Notes: a model not told the origin generated them from the letters alone. Counted from the first letter of the stretch, positions 50,004 through 59,534 are shown. The stretch: 64,000 nucleotides of DNA from Rhodococcus rhodochrous (GCF_014854695.1 NZ_CP027557.1:2418001-2482000); one strand, 5' to 3'. Made by a program: numbers and translations.

Positions 50004-50040
50004 GGTGGGGTGCAGGATCGACGAGATCCTGCACCCCACC
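50004..50040 (+). terminator. Terminator after tpiA
   Basis: Perfect 16-bp stem between 50004-50019 and 50025-50040 around a 5-nt loop, 15 bp after the tpiA stop. Confidence 0.75.
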
Positions 50041-50134
50041 CGCGTTTCGCCTCAGCGCAGTGTTGCCGTCTCGACCCGCGTAGCCACGACGACCGTCCCC
50101 GGCACACCCGCAGCATCCCCATATGGCGAGCGGG

Positions 50135-50140
50135 TAAGCT
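50135..50140 (+). promoter_or_regulatory. Predicted -10 of secG
   Basis: TAAGCT at 50135-50140 would start transcription near 50147 and give a ~37-nt leader with GAAGGA before the secG ATG. Confidence 0.35.
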
Positions 50141-50183
50141 GACGCCGACGTCGCCCACCATCCGAAGGACATCGAACACCGAC

Positions 50184-50417
50184 ATGGAACTGTTCCTGGA
50201 CATCCTCCTGATCGTCACGAGCCTGTTGCTCATCCTGCTGGTGCTGCTGCACCGCGGTAAGGGCGGTGGTCTGTCCAGCCTGTTCGGTGGTGGAGTCCAG
50301 TCCAATCTCTCGGGCTCGACGGTGGCGGAGAAGAACCTCGACCGTCTCACCGTCTTCACCGGCATCATCTGGGTGATCTCGATCCTCGGCATCGGACTGC
50401 AGATCAAGTTCAGCTGA
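50184..50417 (+). CDS. secG: Preprotein translocase subunit SecG
   Basis: Accessory subunit of SecYEG, 77 residues. Two transmembrane helices (~2-22 and ~54-74) flank the cytoplasmic loop HRGKGGGLSSLFGGGVQSNLSGS, split here as HRGKGGGLSSLF and GGGVQSNLSGS, the SecG hallmark. ATG 50184. Position between tpi and ppc matches mycobacteria. Confidence 0.95.
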   Translation: MELFLDILLIVTSLLLILLVLLHRGKGGGLSSLFGGGVQSNLSGSTVAEKNLDRLTVFTGIIWVISILGIGLQIKFS

Positions 50418-50480
50418 TCCCGCACATGCACGGCCGCTGTCGCGGTCGCGCCCCGGCCGCCGGGCACAGATACTGGCCGT

Positions 50481-53243
50481 ATGACGGACACTGTGCCTGC
50501 CTCTGCGACCGAACCCCTCCGCGAGGACATCCGCCTGCTCGGTGGCATCCTCGGCAACGTCATCCGTGAGCAGGCGGGACCCGAGACCTTCGACCTGGTC
50601 GAATCGGCCCGGGTGGAGAGCTTCCGGATCCGGCGCTCCGAGATCGACCGCACCGAACTCGCCGAACGCTTCGCCGACGTCGCCACCGACGACCTGATTC
50701 CCGTCGCCCGGGCGTTCAGCCATTTCGGTCTGCTCGCCAATCTCGCCGAGGATCTGCACCGCGAACGACGTCGAGCCCTGCACGTGCGCGCAGGCGACCG
50801 ACCGCAGGACAGCAGCCTCGCCGCCACCTATGCCAAACTCGACGCCGCCGGCCCGGGCCTCGACGCCGACACCGTGACCGACGCGCTCGCATCCGCTCTC
50901 GTCGCCCCCGTCATCACCGCTCATCCCACCGAGACCCGCCGACGCACCGTCTTCGACGTCCAGACCGCCGTCACCGAGCTCATGCGGCGCCGGGAGAGGA
51001 CCGACGAATCCGCCGCGATCGAGGAAATCGACCGCGCCCTGTACCGGCACATCCTGACCCTCTGGGACACCGCGCTCATCCGGCTCGCGCGCCTGAGGAT
51101 CATCGACGAGGTCGACAACGGTCTGCGCTACTACGACCTCGCACTGTTCGACGTCGTTCCTGCCCTCAACGCCGAAGTGCGACGCGAACTCCGGCGACGC
51201 TGGCCGGACGCGGCGGTGCTGACCGAACCGCTGGTCCGTCCCGGAACGTGGATCGGCGGCGACCGCGACGGCAACCCCAACGTCGACGGCGAGGTCGTCA
51301 CCACCGCCGCGAATCGCGCCTGTGAGACCGCGCTGCGACATCACCTCACCGAACTGGCCGCGCTCGAACGCGAACTGTCCATGTCCGAACGCACCGCGAC
51401 CATCAGCAGCGCCCTGAAGAAGCTCGCCGACGACTCGGGCGACGACAATCCCGCCCACAGCGACGAGCCGTACCGACGCGCCGTGCACGGTATCCGCGCT
51501 CGCCTCACCGCGACCGCGGACAGGCTGCTGCCCGGCGTGGATCTGCCCCACACGGTGCGTATCCCGTGCGAGCCCTATGCCACTCCGGCCCGCCTGCACA
51601 CCGACCTGAACATCGTCGACGCCTCGCTGCGTGCCGGTGGCGCGGCCGTGATCGCCGACGATCGACTCGCGCACCTGCGCAGCGCCGTCGAGGTCTTCGG
51701 CTTCCACCTCGCGCCGCTCGACCTGCGTCAGAATTCCGAGGTCCACGAGAACGTCGTCGCCGAACTGCTCTCCTGGGCGGGGGTGACCGACCGCTACCGC
51801 GACCTGCCGGAGGACGACAAGGTCGCGCTGCTCACCGCGGAGTTGCGGATCCGCCGTCCGCTCACCGCTCCCGACGCCCACCTGTCGGACGAGACGGCCA
51901 AGGAACTCGGCATCCTGCGCGCCGCCGCCGACGTGGTCCGTCGCATCGGACCGGCCGCCATCGAGCATTACATCATCAGCATGTGCACCTCGGTGTCCGA
52001 CCTGCTCGAGGTCGAGGTCCTGCTCAAGGAGGTCGGGCTGCTCGACCTCGACCGCGGTTATCCGCGCAGCACGGTGCAGGTCATCCCGTTGTTCGAGACG
52101 ATCGACGACCTGCGCGGTGGTGCCGCCACGTTGACCGCCGCCCTCGCCGTGCCCGAGTTCCGCAGCCTCGTCGACGGACACGACGGACTGCAGGAGATCA
52201 TGCTGGGCTACTCCGATTCCAACAAGGACGGCGGCTATCTCACCGCCAACTGGGCGCTCTACCGCGCGGAACTCGACCTCGTCGACGCTGCGCGCACCGC
52301 CGGGATCCGGCTGCGCCTGTTCCACGGTCGCGGCGGCACCGTCGGACGTGGTGGCGGACCGAGCTACGACGCCATCCTCGCCCAGCCGCCCGGCGCGGTC
52401 CAGGGCTCGTTGCGTCTGACCGAGCAAGGCGAGGTCATCGCCGCGAAGTACCGCGAACCGGTGCTCGCCCGCCGCAACCTCGAGGCGCTCGTCTCGGCGA
52501 CCCTCGAGTCGAGCCTGCTCGATGTCGAAGGCCTCGGGAAGGACGCACCGGAGGCCTACCGGATCCTCGACGAACTCGCCGACCTCGCTCGCGCCGCCTA
52601 CAGCCGACTCGTGCACGAGACACCGGGTTTCGTCGAGTACTTCACCACCGCGACGCCGGTCTCGGAGATCGGTGCCCTCAACATCGGCAGTCGTCCCGCA
52701 TCCCGCAAGCAGACGAAGGCGATCAGCGACCTGCGGGCCATCCCGTGGGTGCTCTCGTGGACCCAGAGTCGCGTGATGCTCCCCGGCTGGTACGGCACGG
52801 GAACGGCTGTGCAGGACTGGGTCGCCGGTGATCCGGACCGGTTGGCGACCCTGCAGGATCTCTACCGTCGCTGGCCGTTCTTCCGTTCGGTGCTGTCGAA
52901 CATGGCGCAGGTGCTCGCCAAGTCCGATCTCGGCCTGGCCGCCCGGTACTCCGAACTCGTCGAGGACACCGAACTGCGCGAGCGGGTGTTCGGCAGCATC
53001 GTCGACGAGCACGCCCGCACGGTCGACGCCTACCGGCAGATCACAGGATACGACTCGCTCGTCGCGGACAATCCGGCGCTCGAGCGGTCGCTGCACAACC
53101 GCTTCCCGTATCTCGAACCGCTCAACCACCTCCAGGTCGAGTTGCTGCGCCGGTTCCGTGCCGGTGAGGACACCGACCGGGTCCGGCGCGGTATCCAGAT
53201 CACGATGAACGGTCTCGCCACGGCATTGCGCAACAGCGGCTAG
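50481..53243 (+). CDS. ppc: Phosphoenolpyruvate carboxylase
   Basis: Anaplerotic carboxylation of PEP to oxaloacetate. It has 920 residues, the usual length. Catalytic His in [14 protein letters not shown] (~residue 148); [41 protein letters not shown]; the C-terminal end [16 protein letters not shown] is the usual NTG-type terminus. ATG 50481. A short A/T palindrome (AGAAAATTTTCT, 53242-53253) begins within the stop codon. Confidence 0.97.
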   Translation: MTDTVPASATEPLREDIRLLGGILGNVIREQAGPETFDLVESARVESFRIRRSEIDRTELAERFADVATDDLIPVARAFSHFGLLANLAEDLHRERRRALHVRAGDRPQDSSLAATYAKLDAAGPGLDADTVTDALASALVAPVITAHPTETRRRTVFDVQTAVTELMRRRERTDESAAIEEIDRALYRHILTLWDTALIRLARLRIIDEVDNGLRYYDLALFDVVPALNAEVRRELRRRWPDAAVLTEPLVRPGTWIGGDRDGNPNVDGEVVTTAANRACETALRHHLTELAALERELSMSERTATISSALKKLADDSGDDNPAHSDEPYRRAVHGIRARLTATADRLLPGVDLPHTVRIPCEPYATPARLHTDLNIVDASLRAGGAAVIADDRLAHLRSAVEVFGFHLAPLDLRQNSEVHENVVAELLSWAGVTDRYRDLPEDDKVALLTAELRIRRPLTAPDAHLSDETAKELGILRAAADVVRRIGPAAIEHYIISMCTSVSDLLEVEVLLKEVGLLDLDRGYPRSTVQVIPLFETIDDLRGGAATLTAALAVPEFRSLVDGHDGLQEIMLGYSDSNKDGGYLTANWALYRAELDLVDAARTAGIRLRLFHGRGGTVGRGGGPSYDAILAQPPGAVQGSLRLTEQGEVIAAKYREPVLARRNLEALVSATLESSLLDVEGLGKDAPEAYRILDELADLARAAYSRLVHETPGFVEYFTTATPVSEIGALNIGSRPASRKQTKAISDLRAIPWVLSWTQSRVMLPGWYGTGTAVQDWVAGDPDRLATLQDLYRRWPFFRSVLSNMAQVLAKSDLGLAARYSELVEDTELRERVFGSIVDEHARTVDAYRQITGYDSLVADNPALERSLHNRFPYLEPLNHLQVELLRRFRAGEDTDRVRRGIQITMNGLATALRNSG

Positions 53244-53261
53244 AAAATTTTCTCGTCGGGT

Positions 53262-53288
53262 TGTCGATACGGCAGGTGCCCGTTCGTC
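53262..53288 (+). promoter_or_regulatory. Predicted ECF42-type promoter of the second YCII-sigma module
   Basis: TGTCGA (53262-53267), a 17-nt spacer and CGTC (53285-53288). This fits the TGTCGA / CGA/TC motif reported for ECF42. A T-rich stretch ending TTTCTC precedes the -35, as in module 1. The start codon of the YCII gene lies 43 bp downstream. Confidence 0.6.
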
Positions 53289-53331
53289 GTGATGGTGTAG
53301 GACGAACACCACACAGACGGGAGCGACCGCC

Positions 53332-53670
53332 ATGAAGTACATGCTGCTGATCTACGCATCCACGACCGACGAGCCCACCTGCACCATCGAGGACTGGCAG
53401 GACTACGAGAAGGCGATGCGCGATGCGGGTGTCCTCGTGTCCGGGCACGCCCTGCAGGATCTCGTCACCGCGACGACCGTGCAGGTCGGCGCGGACGGAC
53501 GACGCACGGTGACCGACGGGCCGTTCGGCGAGAGCCGTGAGGTTCTCGGCGGATACGACGTCATCGACGTCGGCAGCCTCGACGAGGCACTCGACTGGGC
53601 GGCGCGTTGCCCCGGATCGCGGGACGGCGGCACGGTCGTCGTGCGACCGATCGCCGACTTCGGAGACTGA
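53332..53670 (+). CDS. YCII-related (DGPF) protein of ECF42 module 2
   Basis: A 112-residue YCII/DGPF protein. It begins MKYMLLIYASTTDEP and contains VTDGPFGESREVLGGYDVIDV, here given as TDGPFGESREVLGG plus YDVIDV; this is a closer match to the DGPF consensus than module 1. The ATG at 53332 follows GGGAGCGACC. It lies 3 bp before the sigma factor gene, so translation is probably coupled. Function unknown; family members are thought to assist or respond to the ECF42 regulator. Confidence 0.88.
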   Translation: MKYMLLIYASTTDEPTCTIEDWQDYEKAMRDAGVLVSGHALQDLVTATTVQVGADGRRTVTDGPFGESREVLGGYDVIDVGSLDEALDWAARCPGSRDGGTVVVRPIADFGD

Positions 53671-53673
53671 GCG

Positions 53674-54924
53674 ATGGGGGAGCCGGCCGCGACCGTCGAG
53701 TCGGTGTTCCGCGAGGAACACGGCCGGCTCCTCGCCGCGCTCGTCCATCGATTCGGCGACCTCGACCTTGCCGAGGAGGTCGCATCGGACGCGCTCGAGG
53801 CGGCGCTCGTGCACTGGCCGGTCGACGGTGTGCCCGAGCGTCCGGGCGCCTGGCTGCTCACCACGGCCAGGCGCCGAGCGCTGGACCGGGTGCGCCGCGA
53901 CCGCGTGTACGCGACGCGACTGGCGGAGCTCGCCGTCGACACCGAACGTCGCGCGTCGTACGAACCACCCGAGGCCGGGGAACTGCCGGACGACCGCCTC
54001 GAACTGTTCTTCACGTGCGCCCACCCCGCCCTCGCGGCGGACGACCGCGTAGCGCTGATCCTGCGCTGCCTCGGCGGCCTCACGACGAACGAGGTCGCGC
54101 GGGCCTTCCTCGTCCCGTCGCCGACGATGGCCCAGCGGATCGTGCGGGCCAAGAAGAAGATCCGCGGTGCCCGCATCCCGTTCCGGGTGCCCGGACCGGA
54201 CGAACTGCCGGAGCGCCTGCCGGTGGTGCTCGCGGCGCTGTACTCGATCTTCACCGAGGGCTACGCCGCGAGCAGCGGCGAGCATCTGCAACGCCCCGAC
54301 CTCGCGGAGGAGGCAATCCGCCTCACGCGCATCCTGCACCGTCTGATGCCGGCGGAACGGGAGGTGAGCGGGTTGCTCGCGCTGATGCTGCTCGTCCACG
54401 CCCGCCGAGACGCGCGCACCGATCCATCCGGCGCCGTGATGCTGCTCGACGCGCAGGACCGCGCCCGATGGGACCGCGCGATGATCGAGGAGGGCAGCAC
54501 ACTGGTGGTCGCCGCGCTCACCGGAGGACCACCCGGCCCGTACGGGGTACAGGCCGCGATAGCCGCGTTGCACGACGAGGCAAGCGACGTCGACAGCACC
54601 GACTGGCCGCAGATCGTCGCCCTCTACGACGTACTGACCGCCCTGAGCCCGTCACCGATCGTCGCACTGAACCGCGCCGTGGCGGTGGCAATGCGCGACG
54701 GGTCTGCGGCCGGACTCGAACTCCTCGACGGACTCGCCGAGGAGCCGAGTCTGCGCGACTACGGGCCGTACGTGGTGGCGCGAGCCGAGTTGCTGGGCCG
54801 GGTCGGCCGGAAAGGCGAAGCGGCCGAAGCGTATCGGCGGGCGCTCGAGCTCGCCGGTACCGAACCCGAGCGGCGCCACCTCAGGGCGAGGTCGGCGGAG
54901 TTGTCGCGTTCGCGGGAGTTGTGA
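53674..54924 (+). CDS. ECF42-type RNA polymerase sigma factor with C-terminal extension, copy 2
   Basis: A 416-residue sigma factor. Region 2 at ~8-70 (EEHGRLLAALVHRFGDLDLAE), region 4 at ~110-165 (LILRCLGGLTTNEVARAFLV, then PTMAQRIVRAKKKI). The C-terminal ~240 residues form the ECF42 extension (LLVHARRDARTDPSG, DWPQIVALYDVL, LNRAVAVAM). It is a paralogue of the gene at 666. No anti-sigma gene adjacent. The convergent DUF2235 frame reads 166 bp into its 3' end. Confidence 0.92.
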   Translation: MGEPAATVESVFREEHGRLLAALVHRFGDLDLAEEVASDALEAALVHWPVDGVPERPGAWLLTTARRRALDRVRRDRVYATRLAELAVDTERRASYEPPEAGELPDDRLELFFTCAHPALAADDRVALILRCLGGLTTNEVARAFLVPSPTMAQRIVRAKKKIRGARIPFRVPGPDELPERLPVVLAALYSIFTEGYAASSGEHLQRPDLAEEAIRLTRILHRLMPAEREVSGLLALMLLVHARRDARTDPSGAVMLLDAQDRARWDRAMIEEGSTLVVAALTGGPPGPYGVQAAIAALHDEASDVDSTDWPQIVALYDVLTALSPSPIVALNRAVAVAMRDGSAAGLELLDGLAEEPSLRDYGPYVVARAELLGRVGRKGEAAEAYRRALELAGTEPERRHLRARSAELSRSREL

Positions 54925-56099
54925 CCGATCCCGGTGCGCCGAGACCTCCGATCGGGGCGGAGCGGCGCGGTCCGGCGGTTCGTATAGCCGGGTACCTCGA
55001 GGTCGTAGCGCTTCGGCGTGTACCACTCCGGATCGACCCAATGCGGATTCCGTAGCCGGGTCGCCAGACCGTCCTCCCGGAGCTTGACGCTCTCGTGGAT
55101 CTTCAGTCCTTCGGGAGATCGTGCCCCGAGAATCTCACGAGTTCCTCGCCCGATGAGCCACCAGATGCGGCTCATCCGGGTCGGCGTCGCCGTCGCGCTC
55201 GTCTGTTCCGGTCTCGGAAGCTGCCGCAGGCTCACCGTTCGGCGCAGGAGCACGCCGTGGTCGAGGGCGCCCTCGAGGACCCAGCGGAGCGAGATGTCCG
55301 CGAGTCGGCAGTCCTCGAATCCACCGCCGACGTCGGAGTGGACGCCCGTGAACCAGACCTCCTCGATCCGGTCGTTGGCGACCTCGTCCACCTTGTACGG
55401 CCTGCGGTACTCGTCGATGGAGATCGCGTGCCGGCCGGCTTCCACGTTCGGCAACTCCGCCGTCTTCTCGAAGTGGTGGTCCTTCTCGAAGATCCCGGGT
55501 GCGCTGACGCTGTCCCAGATCCCGAGGTAGTGCACGGGGACGGAGAACGTCCCGTTCGACGCGCGGCACACGGTCGTCGCGAACTGTTCGGCGCACGCGA
55601 AGTCGTCGGAGCCCCAGGACCTGCGACGGGCATACGCGGCGATCGCGTACTGCACGAGATTCTCGGACGACGCTCGTGGAAGTCCGACGAGATGCAACAT
55701 CGCTGCGAAGGCACGTGCTGTGTGGGCACCCCGGCTGAACCCGAAGAGATAGATCCGATCGCCGGGTTCCCACTGCTTCATCAGGAACGTGTAGGCCTCT
55801 GCGAGGTTCGTCTTGATACCGACACCGAACGCGAGGCCGAGCGTGCGAGAGATCCTCTGTCCCACACGCGTCGAGGCCCCGGCGGAGGAGAAGGTACCGA
55901 CGCCGGGGTCGTAGTAGGTGACCTGTTCGCCTGTCGTGTTCTCGAGCGCACGGAACAGGCGGACGACGTTGGTGTTCCCCTTCGCCCGAATTTCGTTTCC
56001 CGTGCCGTCGAAGCACAGGACGATGTTCTTCGACCCCTTCCTCCTGACGACCTGCTGCGCGATCTCTGTCGGTGGTGTGTTCGTTCCGGGCTGCGGCAT
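54759..56099 (-). CDS. DUF2235 (Tle1-like phospholipase domain) protein
   Basis: A 446-residue alpha/beta hydrolase of the DUF2235 family, whose members include T6SS phospholipase effectors (Tle1), although no T6SS exists here. Motifs: IVLCFDGTGNEIR at the N-terminus, nucleophile elbow GFSRGAHTARAF, and GVHSDVGGGFEDCRLAD, with an Asp and His of the triad. No signal peptide. The last ~55 residues (SRRTGIGHNSRERDNSADLAL onward) are antisense of the sigma factor gene and look non-native, so the original stop was probably lost. ATG 56099 follows AGGGAG. Confidence 0.82.
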   Translation of the reverse strand: MPQPGTNTPPTEIAQQVVRRKGSKNIVLCFDGTGNEIRAKGNTNVVRLFRALENTTGEQVTYYDPGVGTFSSAGASTRVGQRISRTLGLAFGVGIKTNLAEAYTFLMKQWEPGDRIYLFGFSRGAHTARAFAAMLHLVGLPRASSENLVQYAIAAYARRRSWGSDDFACAEQFATTVCRASNGTFSVPVHYLGIWDSVSAPGIFEKDHHFEKTAELPNVEAGRHAISIDEYRRPYKVDEVANDRIEEVWFTGVHSDVGGGFEDCRLADISLRWVLEGALDHGVLLRRTVSLRQLPRPEQTSATATPTRMSRIWWLIGRGTREILGARSPEGLKIHESVKLREDGLATRLRNPHWVDPEWYTPKRYDLEVPGYTNRRTAPLRPDRRSRRTGIGHNSRERDNSADLALRWRRSGSVPASSSARRYASAASPFRPTRPSNSARATTYGP

Positions 56100-56162
56100 C
56101 TTAGTGCTCCCTGAATGCGACCGGCTGGTGGATTCGACGCTAGGAGGCGACTCGGGAGGTCT

Positions 56163-56188
56163 CACGGGTAGTGCGCTACTCGAATCCG
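56163..56188 (-). promoter_or_regulatory. Palindromic operator-like site 1, upstream of DUF2235
   Basis: CGGGTAG-TGCG-CTACTCG lies 64 nt before the DUF2235 start. Over 26 bp it differs from site 2 (57763) by one base. See sites at 57763 and 59535. Confidence 0.55.
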
Positions 56189-56229
56189 ATGGTGCTCGTC
56201 GGGCGGATCACTGCAGCGAAAGGCGCCGG

Positions 56230-56718
56230 TCAGCGGTATTCGTCGACCAGGTCGAGGTAGTCGTCCCACGACGGCGGGCGGGTGCCGGCCAGTGCTGCGT
56301 CGAGGCGGTCGAGGTAGTACTGCCACCCCGGCCCGATCTCTCCGGCCTCCGAGCGCGGGACGTGCCGGTGTGTGAACTCGAGGGTGGTGACCTTCCCGAC
56401 TTGGCGCAGCACCACCTCGAGCTGCCACCCGTCCACGTCGACGGCGAATCCCTCCGGGGGAGAACACCGGAGGATGTCGACGTAGGTGGTGGCCGAGTCG
56501 TGGTCGTCCGTCATGGTCAGGAGCACACGGCCCGTGGCGGGGTCGCCGGTGTACGTGCCGTACCAACGACCCAGCTTCTCCGAGTCGGTGAGTGCCGCCC
56601 AGACCTCACCGATCGGGAGCAGGAAGTTGCGGTGGTAGATCAGCCGCACCAGCGACGAGTCGCTCGGGCAATCACGCTCCGGGCTCACTTCGCCTGTGAT
56701 CGTCCTCGGCGTGTTCAT
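56230..56718 (-). CDS. SRPBCC (AHSA1/START-like) domain protein
   Basis: A 162-residue SRPBCC-fold protein. Pattern IYHRNFLLPIGEVWAALTDSE, then LGRWYGTYTGDPATG, and C-terminal PGWQYYLDRLDAALAG are typical of the AHSA1-like group. These proteins have a hydrophobic pocket for a ligand; here it is unknown. ATG 56718 follows GAGAGGAG (GTG 56721 is one codon upstream). It overlaps the 3' end of the MFS remnant, so the two were probably one operon. Confidence 0.82.
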   Translation of the reverse strand: MNTPRTITGEVSPERDCPSDSSLVRLIYHRNFLLPIGEVWAALTDSEKLGRWYGTYTGDPATGRVLLTMTDDHDSATTYVDILRCSPPEGFAVDVDGWQLEVVLRQVGKVTTLEFTHRHVPRSEAGEIGPGWQYYLDRLDAALAGTRPPSWDDYLDLVDEYR

Positions 56719-57451
56719 CACGGCTCCTCTCGATGGGCGCTCGCCTTATCGGAATTGTCGTGCATCCGGCTGCCTCCGCGGTCCGTTTCACCGCGATGGT
56801 TCCTCCGCTGTGGCGAAGGAGGTGCGCAGCCGTTGGTTCGGCAGCAGCGCGACTGCGACGAGTCCGACGACGGACAGCACCGACAGCAGGAGGAAGACCC
56901 GGCCGGTGCCGCGGTCGCGGCTTCAGCCTGCGTCGCAGTGCGACCAGTGCCACGGCGGCCGGTGCCGCGGGAACGAGGAAGCAGGCCCGCCAGCCGAGGG
57001 GCGTATCGACGAGGGCTCCGCCGAGGAGCGGACCGCCGGCCATCGACACCGCCATGACCACGGCGCCGTACCCGGAATAACGACCCTGTTCCCGCGGCGG
57101 GATGAGCGCGCCGAGCACCGCGACGGTGACGGCCACGACGCCGCCGAGGCCGATCCCTTGCACCACGCGGCCGGCGAGGAGAACGGACAGGGCCGGAGCG
57201 CAGGCAGAGACCATCGACCCCGCCGTCAGCGTCAGCAGAGCGGCCTGGACGAGAAGGCGTGTGTCGTATCGGTCGGATATCGATCCCCAGACCGGGGTGG
57301 TGGTCGCGTTGGCCAGGAGAGCGACCGTGATGATCCAGGTCATGCCTACGGACCCGCCACCGAGTTCTGCCGTGACGGCGGGCAGTGCCGGGATCGCGAC
57401 GGTGCCGGAGAGCAAGGCCGCGAACAGCGCGGCGAGCAGGGGAAGCAGCAC
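56672..57451 (-). pseudogene. MFS transporter remnant (first half plus last helix)
   Basis: The frame encodes six good transmembrane helices of an MFS drug-exporter type (AALFAALLSGTVAIPALPAV; WGSISDRYDTRLLVQAALL). It then leaves the transporter sequence at ~residue 175. The terminal helix of an MFS protein (RVFLLLSVLSVVGLVAVALLP) is present just after, in another frame, ending at 56788. So helices 7-11 are deleted and the join is out of frame. The 5' end is also damaged: the in-frame sequence continues upstream (PPPTHRDILAV) to an ATG at 57685 with GAGGAG, but a TGA interrupts after 13 codons. Confidence 0.65.
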
Positions 57452-57762
57452 CGCGAGAATGTCGCGATGTGTAGGAGGTGGATCGACGGACGTCGGTGAC
57501 GAGAGTTGCGGAACCGCAGCATGGTGCGAGGACGTGACGGGGTCCTTGGAAGAAGTCGGCGCTCGACGGAGTCGAGGGCAGGGCCGGAACCGAACGCAAC
57601 ACGAAGCGAGGGCACGCCGGGATCGGACCGCCGGAAGGCGGGATCACCGATGCGATACTCGTCGCTCCACGTTCTGCATTCGCATTACTTCTCCTCGGAC
57701 GGGGGGACGCTTCCGTGTCCACCGAATCGATATTCCCAGTGTGCGCCATCGACGAGCATCGG
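57452..57762. other. Region upstream of the MFS remnant
   Basis: No intact gene. The minus strand holds the decayed 5' end of the MFS gene (from ATG 57685) and its probable promoter. Two overlapping open frames on the minus strand look like shadows. Confidence 0.4.
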
Positions 57763-57788
57763 CACGAGTAGTGCGCTACTCGAATCCG
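57763..57788 (-). promoter_or_regulatory. Palindromic operator-like site 2, upstream of the MFS remnant
   Basis: CGAGTAG-TGCG-CTACTCG, a perfect 7-bp inverted repeat. It lies 78 nt before the ATG at 57685 and 1 nt after the stop codon of the six-TM protein gene. Same orientation as sites 1 and 3. Confidence 0.55.
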
Positions 57789-57789
57789 T

Positions 57790-59472
57790 TCACAGGATCG
57801 TCTCGATTCGGTACGGCGGGGTGAACCGTCGGTACAGGGAAGAGATCCGCGAATTCGGACGGCGGCAGTCGTGAAGGTCGTTGTCCGGCACTTCGGTTCT
57901 CACGGATGCCGGTTCACCTTTCCGGTCGAGCCGGATGTACCGGCCCGAGACCAGGGTCCGGTCCCGCCAGGTGCGTATGTAGGTGATCCACTCGTCGTCA
58001 CACAGGGCGGTGACGAGAAGTTCCAGACGGTTCTCGGCGTCTGCGGGCGACTCGTTACGACGGGCGACCGCCTCGACCAACGCCTTACGGTGGGCGCATC
58101 TCTGCCGGGCCGCCAGGAGGTCGGTCGCGCTACGAATGCCCAGTGCGCGCAGGTCGGACAGCACTCTCGCGCCCTCGGGATCCGTCTCGGTGGTCGAATC
58201 CACGATGTGGAGTCGCAGGATCGCCTGATCGACCCAGTCGACGAGGCGGCCGACCGGAATCCGTGTCTCGAGCAGCAGATCGACGAGATCGTGATGCGCA
58301 AGGGCTTCGACGTTGGGCACACCCTCGTCGATCAGTCGTGCCCGGTCGTAGAGGTCTAATCCCTCGATGTCGGTGAGCGGTAGTTGCTCTTCGAGCATGC
58401 GGCGTTTCTTGGTGAGGGCGAAGCGCCGCAGGGTGTCGCGCAGCAGCACCATCGCGGTTTCGGGAAGCACGCCGATCACGAACGCCAACGGGAGCACGGT
58501 GGCGTCGTAGACCCGCGACTCCGGTGATTCGACGACGGCCTGGAGCAAGCAGGCAAGGATGACGACGGTGATCACTCGCACGGTGATCGCACTGTATGCC
58601 TTGGGCCGTAAGTCGTTCCGTGAATACCGGCGCAGGCAGGTGTTGAGGGAGAAGAAGTACGCGCCCAGGAATGCGAACGCGAGCGGATCGGCAAGCGCAG
58701 TGAAGAGACTCGTATCGGGCGTGCCGGACGACGCGGGGGAGTACAGCGCCATGGTCCAGCCCAACGCGATGGTGACGGTGGAAACGAGGATGGGCCACAG
58801 TCGCTGGGTGGCGTTCACCGTAGTGGTCCGTTCGTCTGCGGCGTAGAAGACCTCGTCCATTTGTCCGCCGTACTTGGCCTGCACGTCTGCCAACGTGTGG
58901 ACGTTCGGGTCCAGGCGGAAGATCTGCCATTCGAAGCGGTCGCGGAGCGTACTCAGACGTTGACGGTCGAACAGGAGGAACAACGGGCCCGGCAACATGG
59001 TTGCCACGGCGACAAATGCGACTGCGACGACGGGCGCCGCCGCGATGCTCACCAGTCCGGTAGCGAATGCCGAGACAGGCACCGCCACGCTGATCACGAG
59101 CATGCACCACAACGTGACCGTGTGGAGTTGACGGCGGGAACGAGCCTTGGTGCCGTCGAGGGGTGTATCCGTTGTGGCGTGCAAGGGGACGACATATCCG
59201 TGGCGGATCAGGCCTTCCCAGGGCCACTGTCGCTCCGGGTCGGTTGGGACGCGGCGTTCGAGCGGTGCGAACACGAGCGTCCGACCGTCCGCGTGGGTGA
59301 TGTGCAAGCGGGAAGGCGTCGCATTGCGCAGCTCCGCAGGTGCTGTGTCCGGGGCCGGCGCGGGGGCGCCGCCGTGGCTATCGTTGCCGGGACGGGTAGC
59401 GAGAGCATCGTCCAGGCTTCGGAGTGTCTTCAGGACAGACGCGAACCGGTTGCTCTTCCTCTTCTGCAACAT
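57790..59472 (-). CDS. Unrecognised six-TM membrane protein with HhH-like C-terminal repeats
   Basis: About 560 residues with no family I can name. A soluble N-terminus (~1-115) with a low-complexity Ala/Pro patch precedes two TM helices (~120-165); after a loop (~170-225) come four more (~226-245, 263-285, 300-320, 328-350). The cytoplasmic C-terminus has two short helix-hairpin-helix-like units: GLDLYDRARLIDEGVPNVEAL and LRALGIRSATDLL (first given in full here as 20 residues plus L). ATG 59472 or GTG 59481. An operator-like palindrome lies 63 nt upstream. Confidence 0.75.
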   Translation of the reverse strand: MLQKRKSNRFASVLKTLRSLDDALATRPGNDSHGGAPAPAPDTAPAELRNATPSRLHITHADGRTLVFAPLERRVPTDPERQWPWEGLIRHGYVVPLHATTDTPLDGTKARSRRQLHTVTLWCMLVISVAVPVSAFATGLVSIAAAPVVAVAFVAVATMLPGPLFLLFDRQRLSTLRDRFEWQIFRLDPNVHTLADVQAKYGGQMDEVFYAADERTTTVNATQRLWPILVSTVTIALGWTMALYSPASSGTPDTSLFTALADPLAFAFLGAYFFSLNTCLRRYSRNDLRPKAYSAITVRVITVVILACLLQAVVESPESRVYDATVLPLAFVIGVLPETAMVLLRDTLRRFALTKKRRMLEEQLPLTDIEGLDLYDRARLIDEGVPNVEALAHHDLVDLLLETRIPVGRLVDWVDQAILRLHIVDSTTETDPEGARVLSDLRALGIRSATDLLAARQRCAHRKALVEAVARRNESPADAENRLELLVTALCDDEWITYIRTWRDRTLVSGRYIRLDRKGEPASVRTEVPDNDLHDCRRPNSRISSLYRRFTPPYRIETIL

Positions 59473-59534
59473 GATTCGCACCCCGTTGCATCGTTCGGCC
59501 GTGTTCGAATCCTGCGCGCCTCGGGTGCGCCCGG

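Noticed and set aside
53242-53253. A/T palindrome AGAAAATTTTCT after ppc as a terminator
   Set aside because: A 12-bp perfect palindrome without a loop cannot form a useful RNA hairpin; it may instead be an upstream element of the ECF42 promoter.
56163-57788. A mobile island bounded by 26-bp direct (or inverted) repeats
   Set aside because: Repeats at the two ends first suggested insertion of the SRPBCC-MFS segment. A third related palindrome at 59535, and constant distance to start codons, fit shared operators better; no integrase or transposase is present.
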